Below, piece by piece: positions 61,259-64,000 of a stretch of 64,000 nucleotides of DNA. The notes beneath the pieces were generated by a model. The model was given only the letters and a program-made list of their open reading frames with translations, was not told the DNA's origin and made no database searches. The stretch is from Bradyrhizobium erythrophlei (GTDB lineage: Bacteria; Pseudomonadota; Alphaproteobacteria; Rhizobiales; Xanthobacteraceae), in NCBI GenBank assembly GCA_900129675.1, contig FSRD01000002.1:806001-870000 (forward strand). The letters run 5' to 3'. Each line of letters starts with the position of its first letter. The first letter of the stretch is position 1. Position numbers and translations under genes: made by a program.

Positions 61259-62611
61259 ATGGACGCAAAATCCAGCACCAAAACAGCTACCCTCACGGTC
61301 GGTAACAAGACCTATGATTTCCCGATTTTAAGCGGCACGGCCGGGCCTGATGTCATCGACATCGCCAAGCTCTACGGCCAGGCCGGGATGTTCACCTATG
61401 ACCCCGGCTTTACCTCCACCGGCAGCTGCCAGTCCAAGATCACCTATATCGACGGCGACGCCGGTATTTTGGAATACCGCGGCTACCCGATCGAGCAGCT
61501 CGCCGAACACGGCGACTTCCTCGAAACCTGCTACCTCCTGCTTTACGGGGAGCTGCCGACCCCGGAGCAGAAGAAGGACTTCGACAACCGCGTGATCCAT
61601 CACACCATGGTTCACGAACAGATGGCCCGCTTCTTCCAGGGTTTCCGCCGCGACGCCCATCCGATGGCCGTCATGGTGGCCTCCGTCGGCGCGCTGGCCG
61701 CGTTCTATCACGACAGCACCGACATCAACGATCCGCAGCAGCGCATGATCGCCTCGATGCGCATGATCGCGAAGATCCCGACGCTGGCCGCGATGGCCTT
61801 CAAATACACCATCGGCCAGCCCTTCGTGTATCCGAAGAACTCGCTGACCTTCGCCGAGAACTTCCTCAACATGTGCTTCGCGGTGCCCTGCGAGGAATAC
61901 AAGATCAATCCGGTGCTGGCCGACGCGCTCGACAAGATCTTCATCCTGCATGCCGACCACGAACAGAACGCCTCGACCTCGACGGTCCGTATCGCCGGCT
62001 CCTCCGGCGCCAACCCGTTCGCCTGTATCGCCGCCGGCATCGCCTGCCTGTGGGGTCCGGCGCATGGCGGCGCCAACGAGGCGGCGCTGGCGATGCTCGC
62101 CGAGATCGGTTCGGTCGACAAAATCCCCGAATTCATCGCCAAGGTGAAGGACAAGAACAGCGAAGTCCGCCTGATGGGCTTTGGCCACCGCGTCTACAAG
62201 AACTACGATCCGCGCGCCAAGATCATGCAGAAGATGTGTCACGCGGTGCTGGCCGAAACCGGCCATGGCGACGATCCGATGCTCAAGGTCGCACTCGAGC
62301 TGGAAAAGATCGCGCTCAGCGATCCCTACTTCATCGACCGCAAGCTCTATCCGAACGTCGACTTCTATTCGGGCATCACGCTGAAGGCGATGGGTTTCCC
62401 GACCTCAATGTTCACCGTGCTGTTCGCCGTCGCCCGCACCGTCGGCTGGATCAGCCAGTGGAGCGAGATGATCGAGGACCCGCAGCAGAAGATCGGCCGT
62501 CCGCGCCAGCTCTACACCGGCGTCGCCCGCCGCGACTACATTCCGATTGACAAGCGGAAGTCACGTCAACGTGTTCCTGACGCTTTGGCCGTGGCCGCTG
62601 TCATTAGTTGA
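61259..62611 (+). CDS. gltA: Citrate synthase
   Basis: A 450-residue type I hexameric-type citrate synthase, which joins acetyl-CoA and oxaloacetate to start the TCA cycle. The catalytic residues are in GPAHGGANEAAL (His about 268), GFGHRVYKNYDPRA (His about 309) and LYPNVDFYSGI (Asp about 366). It closely resembles the core bradyrhizobial enzyme, but after YIPIDKR it has 17 extra residues (KSRQRVPDALAVAAVIS), as if its end had been fused to other sequence. Its codon use is more GC-biased at third positions than its neighbours. In this setting it may be a second, transferred copy. Confidence 0.95.
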   Translation: MDAKSSTKTATLTVGNKTYDFPILSGTAGPDVIDIAKLYGQAGMFTYDPGFTSTGSCQSKITYIDGDAGILEYRGYPIEQLAEHGDFLETCYLLLYGELPTPEQKKDFDNRVIHHTMVHEQMARFFQGFRRDAHPMAVMVASVGALAAFYHDSTDINDPQQRMIASMRMIAKIPTLAAMAFKYTIGQPFVYPKNSLTFAENFLNMCFAVPCEEYKINPVLADALDKIFILHADHEQNASTSTVRIAGSSGANPFACIAAGIACLWGPAHGGANEAALAMLAEIGSVDKIPEFIAKVKDKNSEVRLMGFGHRVYKNYDPRAKIMQKMCHAVLAETGHGDDPMLKVALELEKIALSDPYFIDRKLYPNVDFYSGITLKAMGFPTSMFTVLFAVARTVGWISQWSEMIEDPQQKIGRPRQLYTGVARRDYIPIDKRKSRQRVPDALAVAAVIS

Positions 62612-62667
62612 CCGGTCAAATAAAACGACATAAGGTTCTAGATGGGTCTCGCGGCTTGGAGAACGTT

Positions 62668-63069
62668 ATGCCGTATCTACATCTCGATTTACCTGGCCGC
62701 TTCCCGGTTGCGCAGAAGCGCGAATTGGCGGTTCGTCTTTGTCGCCTCTACGCCGACGTCATGCAGACCCAAACGTGGCGACCCAATATCGGCATCGCCG
62801 AACTTGGCGAAGACAACCTATTTCACCTCGGTCCCGATGGCCTAGAGCCCATCGTGATGGTGCTCGTCGAATTCCGCGCGGGGCGTCCCAGCGAGTACAG
62901 GCTAGGACTCGCGGATGGCATCGTGGATGCGTGCGTGGAAGTTCTGGGAGTGCCTCGACGATGGGTGCTGGTCGAGTTCACGCCACATAGGGGCGAAGAA
63001 ATCTATCGAGATGGAAGATGGGTGGCCGATTGGACGCCGGACGAGCGCGCGCCTGTTTCAGCGACCTAA
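62668..63069 (+). CDS. Tautomerase-superfamily protein
   Basis: A 133-residue protein with Pro directly after the start Met (MPYLHLDLPGRFPVAQKREL), as in 4-oxalocrotonate tautomerase relatives, then RLCRLYADVMQTQTWRPNIG and two further conserved blocks (IVMVLVEFRAGRPSEYRLGL, RWVLVEFTPHRGEEIYRDGR). The ATG follows TTGGAGAACGTT. It is the intact version of the relics at 43833 and 60288. It lies 56 nt after citrate synthase and 24 nt before another tautomerase. Substrate unknown. Confidence 0.85.
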   Translation: MPYLHLDLPGRFPVAQKRELAVRLCRLYADVMQTQTWRPNIGIAELGEDNLFHLGPDGLEPIVMVLVEFRAGRPSEYRLGLADGIVDACVEVLGVPRRWVLVEFTPHRGEEIYRDGRWVADWTPDERAPVSAT

Positions 63070-63093
63070 ACTCGAAGCGAACGAAGGTGTGGC

Positions 63094-63498
63094 ATGCCGT
63101 TTTATCAATGTATAGCGCCAATTGGCGTGATCACCGCCGACATGAAGACGGAAATTGTCGACGAGATCACGCGGATTCACTGCGAAGCTACCGGTGGCCT
63201 TCCACTCTTCGTGCAGGTTCAATTCGACGAAGTGAACCCTGAGAACGTCTTCCAGAACAGGAAGTTGTCCTCGGCGATCCGACTTCATGTGCGGATGCGC
63301 GCAGGCCGGCCAGCTGAAGTCCGGCATCAGATGATGACGGACTACACGAACCTTTTGAGCAGAGTCACGGGCGTTCCGATCGTCGACATCATGATCGGCA
63401 TTGTCGAGACGTCTTACGAGAACGTCATGGAGTCGGGCGTGCGTCTGCCGGCGCCCGGCGACGAAGAGTCATGGAAGGCGAAATTCGCCAATATGTGA
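63094..63498 (+). CDS. Tautomerase-superfamily protein (cis-CaaD-like)
   Basis: A 134-residue protein starting MPFYQCIAPIGVITADMKTE, again with Pro-1. Its plan (two beta-alpha-beta units; LFVQVQFDEV in the first, VDIMIGIVETSYENVMESG in the second, ending LPAPGDEESWKAKFANM) is shared with the gene at 43396 (APAPGEEDAWFSSLP). Such proteins include cis-3-chloroacrylate dehalogenase and malonate semialdehyde decarboxylase. It follows the preceding tautomerase by 24 nt and precedes an MFS transporter gene, suggesting an uptake-and-degradation operon. Confidence 0.85.
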   Translation: MPFYQCIAPIGVITADMKTEIVDEITRIHCEATGGLPLFVQVQFDEVNPENVFQNRKLSSAIRLHVRMRAGRPAEVRHQMMTDYTNLLSRVTGVPIVDIMIGIVETSYENVMESGVRLPAPGDEESWKAKFANM

Positions 63499-63561
63499 AC
63501 GATCTAAATCCGCATCCGAAGACTGAAAATAAAAATCCGGTTCGCGGATCGGGAGGGCAAT

Positions 63562-64000
63562 GTGATCGACGATCTTGCTGCACGAGCTGCGAAGAAGGCC
63601 GCAAAGCGCTTTATTCCACTTCTGACATTTTCGTATGTCCTGGCGAATCTGGATCGCGTGAACATCAGCTTTTCTGCTCCGACCATGATGAAAGACTTGG
63701 CGCTGACGCCGTACCTGTACGGGTGGGCAGCCGGCATCTTCTTTTTAGCCTATACGGCCTTCGAGATCCCCAGCAACCTGATCCTTGCAAAGGTAGGCGC
63801 GCGCCGCTGGATCGCCCGCATCATGATCACGTGGGGCCTCTTGTCCGTGCTCACGGCAGTCGCAGTCGGTCCGACAAGCCTGATTGTTATTCGGTTTTTG
63901 CTCGGGGTTGCCGAAGCTGGATTCTTCCCCGGCATCATCTTTTTCATGGCCCAGTGGTTTCCGAATGAATATCGCGGGCGAATGACTGTTGTTTTCTTCT
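63562..64000 (+). CDS. MFS transporter, ACS-type (N-terminal part, cut by the window end)
   Basis: From GTG 63562 (GGGAGGG just upstream) an open frame runs to the window end with 146 codons: RFIPLLTFSYVLANLDRVNI, helix 2 YGWAAGIFFLAYTAFEIPSN, motif KVGARRWIARIM, and FLLGVAEAGFFPGIIFFMAQ in helix 4. This is the anion:cation symporter branch that takes up organic acids such as tartrate, phthalate or glucarate. It likely belongs with the tautomerase genes just upstream. The remaining two thirds lie outside the window. Confidence 0.87.
   Translation, partial: MIDDLAARAAKKAAKRFIPLLTFSYVLANLDRVNISFSAPTMMKDLALTPYLYGWAAGIFFLAYTAFEIPSNLILAKVGARRWIARIMITWGLLSVLTAVAVGPTSLIVIRFLLGVAEAGFFPGIIFFMAQWFPNEYRGRMTVVFF

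Noticed and set aside
61328..62266. A 312-codon open frame antisense to citrate synthase
   Set aside because: His- and Gly-rich translation without domains, entirely inside gltA; a by-product of its codon bias.
2992..63999. nod boxes, NifA sites or FixK boxes, expected if this were a symbiosis island
   Set aside because: I found no convincing long nod-box consensus, TGT-N10-ACA with a -24/-12 promoter, or TTGAT-N4-ATCAA site before any gene, and no nod, nif or fix structural genes.
1..64000. tRNA genes, rRNA genes and CRISPR arrays
   Set aside because: No cloverleaf-like sequence with a T-loop motif, no rRNA segments and no regularly spaced identical repeats were seen.

Overview
The window looks like an accessory, island-like stretch of an alphaproteobacterial chromosome, most likely Bradyrhizobium or a close relative in the Nitrobacteraceae. 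The evidence is the moderately high GC, the family resemblance of most proteins, FixJ/NodW-type signalling genes, many small exported proteins of a type I know from bradyrhizobia, and a very high load of insertion sequences and broken genes. No rRNA, tRNA, CRISPR array or replication origin is visible.

Layout. 0-1.8 kb: an IS1634-family element cut by the window edge. 1.9-12.1 kb: the best-preserved part, an AraC regulator divergent from a catabolic set (crotonase, CaiB-type CoA-transferase, fumarylacetoacetase, beta-carbonic-anhydrase-like protein, NmrA-like protein), then a DUF485/ActP acetate-type permease pair and a convergent MFS transporter. 12.6-22 kb: small exported proteins, a frameshifted LysR gene, a TPR-type regulator beheaded by an integrase-core IS, an IS630 remnant, a CBS protein, and a mosaic of IS3, CoA-transferase and SecB fragments. 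22.8-27.5 kb: MFS exporter, 2-keto-4-pentenoate hydratase, and a TetR gene with three matching operators around it and a second crotonase gene. 27.5-42 kb: mostly relics (chemotaxis receptor, amidohydrolase, LysR, AraC, MFS, porin, integrase, MazF) with intact islands (AhpD-like protein, TlpA-like thioredoxin, outer-membrane beta-barrel, exported peptides) and an ISNCY-type element. 42.4-47.6 kb: SDR, tautomerase, and an rcl-like locus (DUF417/RclC, AhpD-like, RclR-like AraC regulator), then a deleted patatin gene. 47.7-52.5 kb: LysR relic, a second IS1634 element inside an exported-protein gene, peroxiredoxin relic, DUF305 protein. 52.6-64 kb: two nearly identical LysR genes flanking a large hybrid histidine kinase with its FixJ-type regulator and a second DUF417 gene, then citrate synthase, a run of tautomerases and the start of an MFS transporter.

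The most notable signal is a dispersed two-part site, GAGACGA-N4-GCAT followed by RCATTCA exactly 32 nt after the first G, found eight times in good form and once or twice more in degenerate form between 19 and 49 kb. In six cases it sits 67-78 nt before the start codon of a small exported-protein gene or the AhpD-like gene of the rcl-like locus. The 21-nt step between its two GCAT elements is two helical turns, as in AraC-family tandem sites. I read it as the operator of an undescribed regulon of envelope and oxidative-stress genes. Two IS insertions into members of this set can be undone on paper, restoring the reading frames across 6-bp target duplications.
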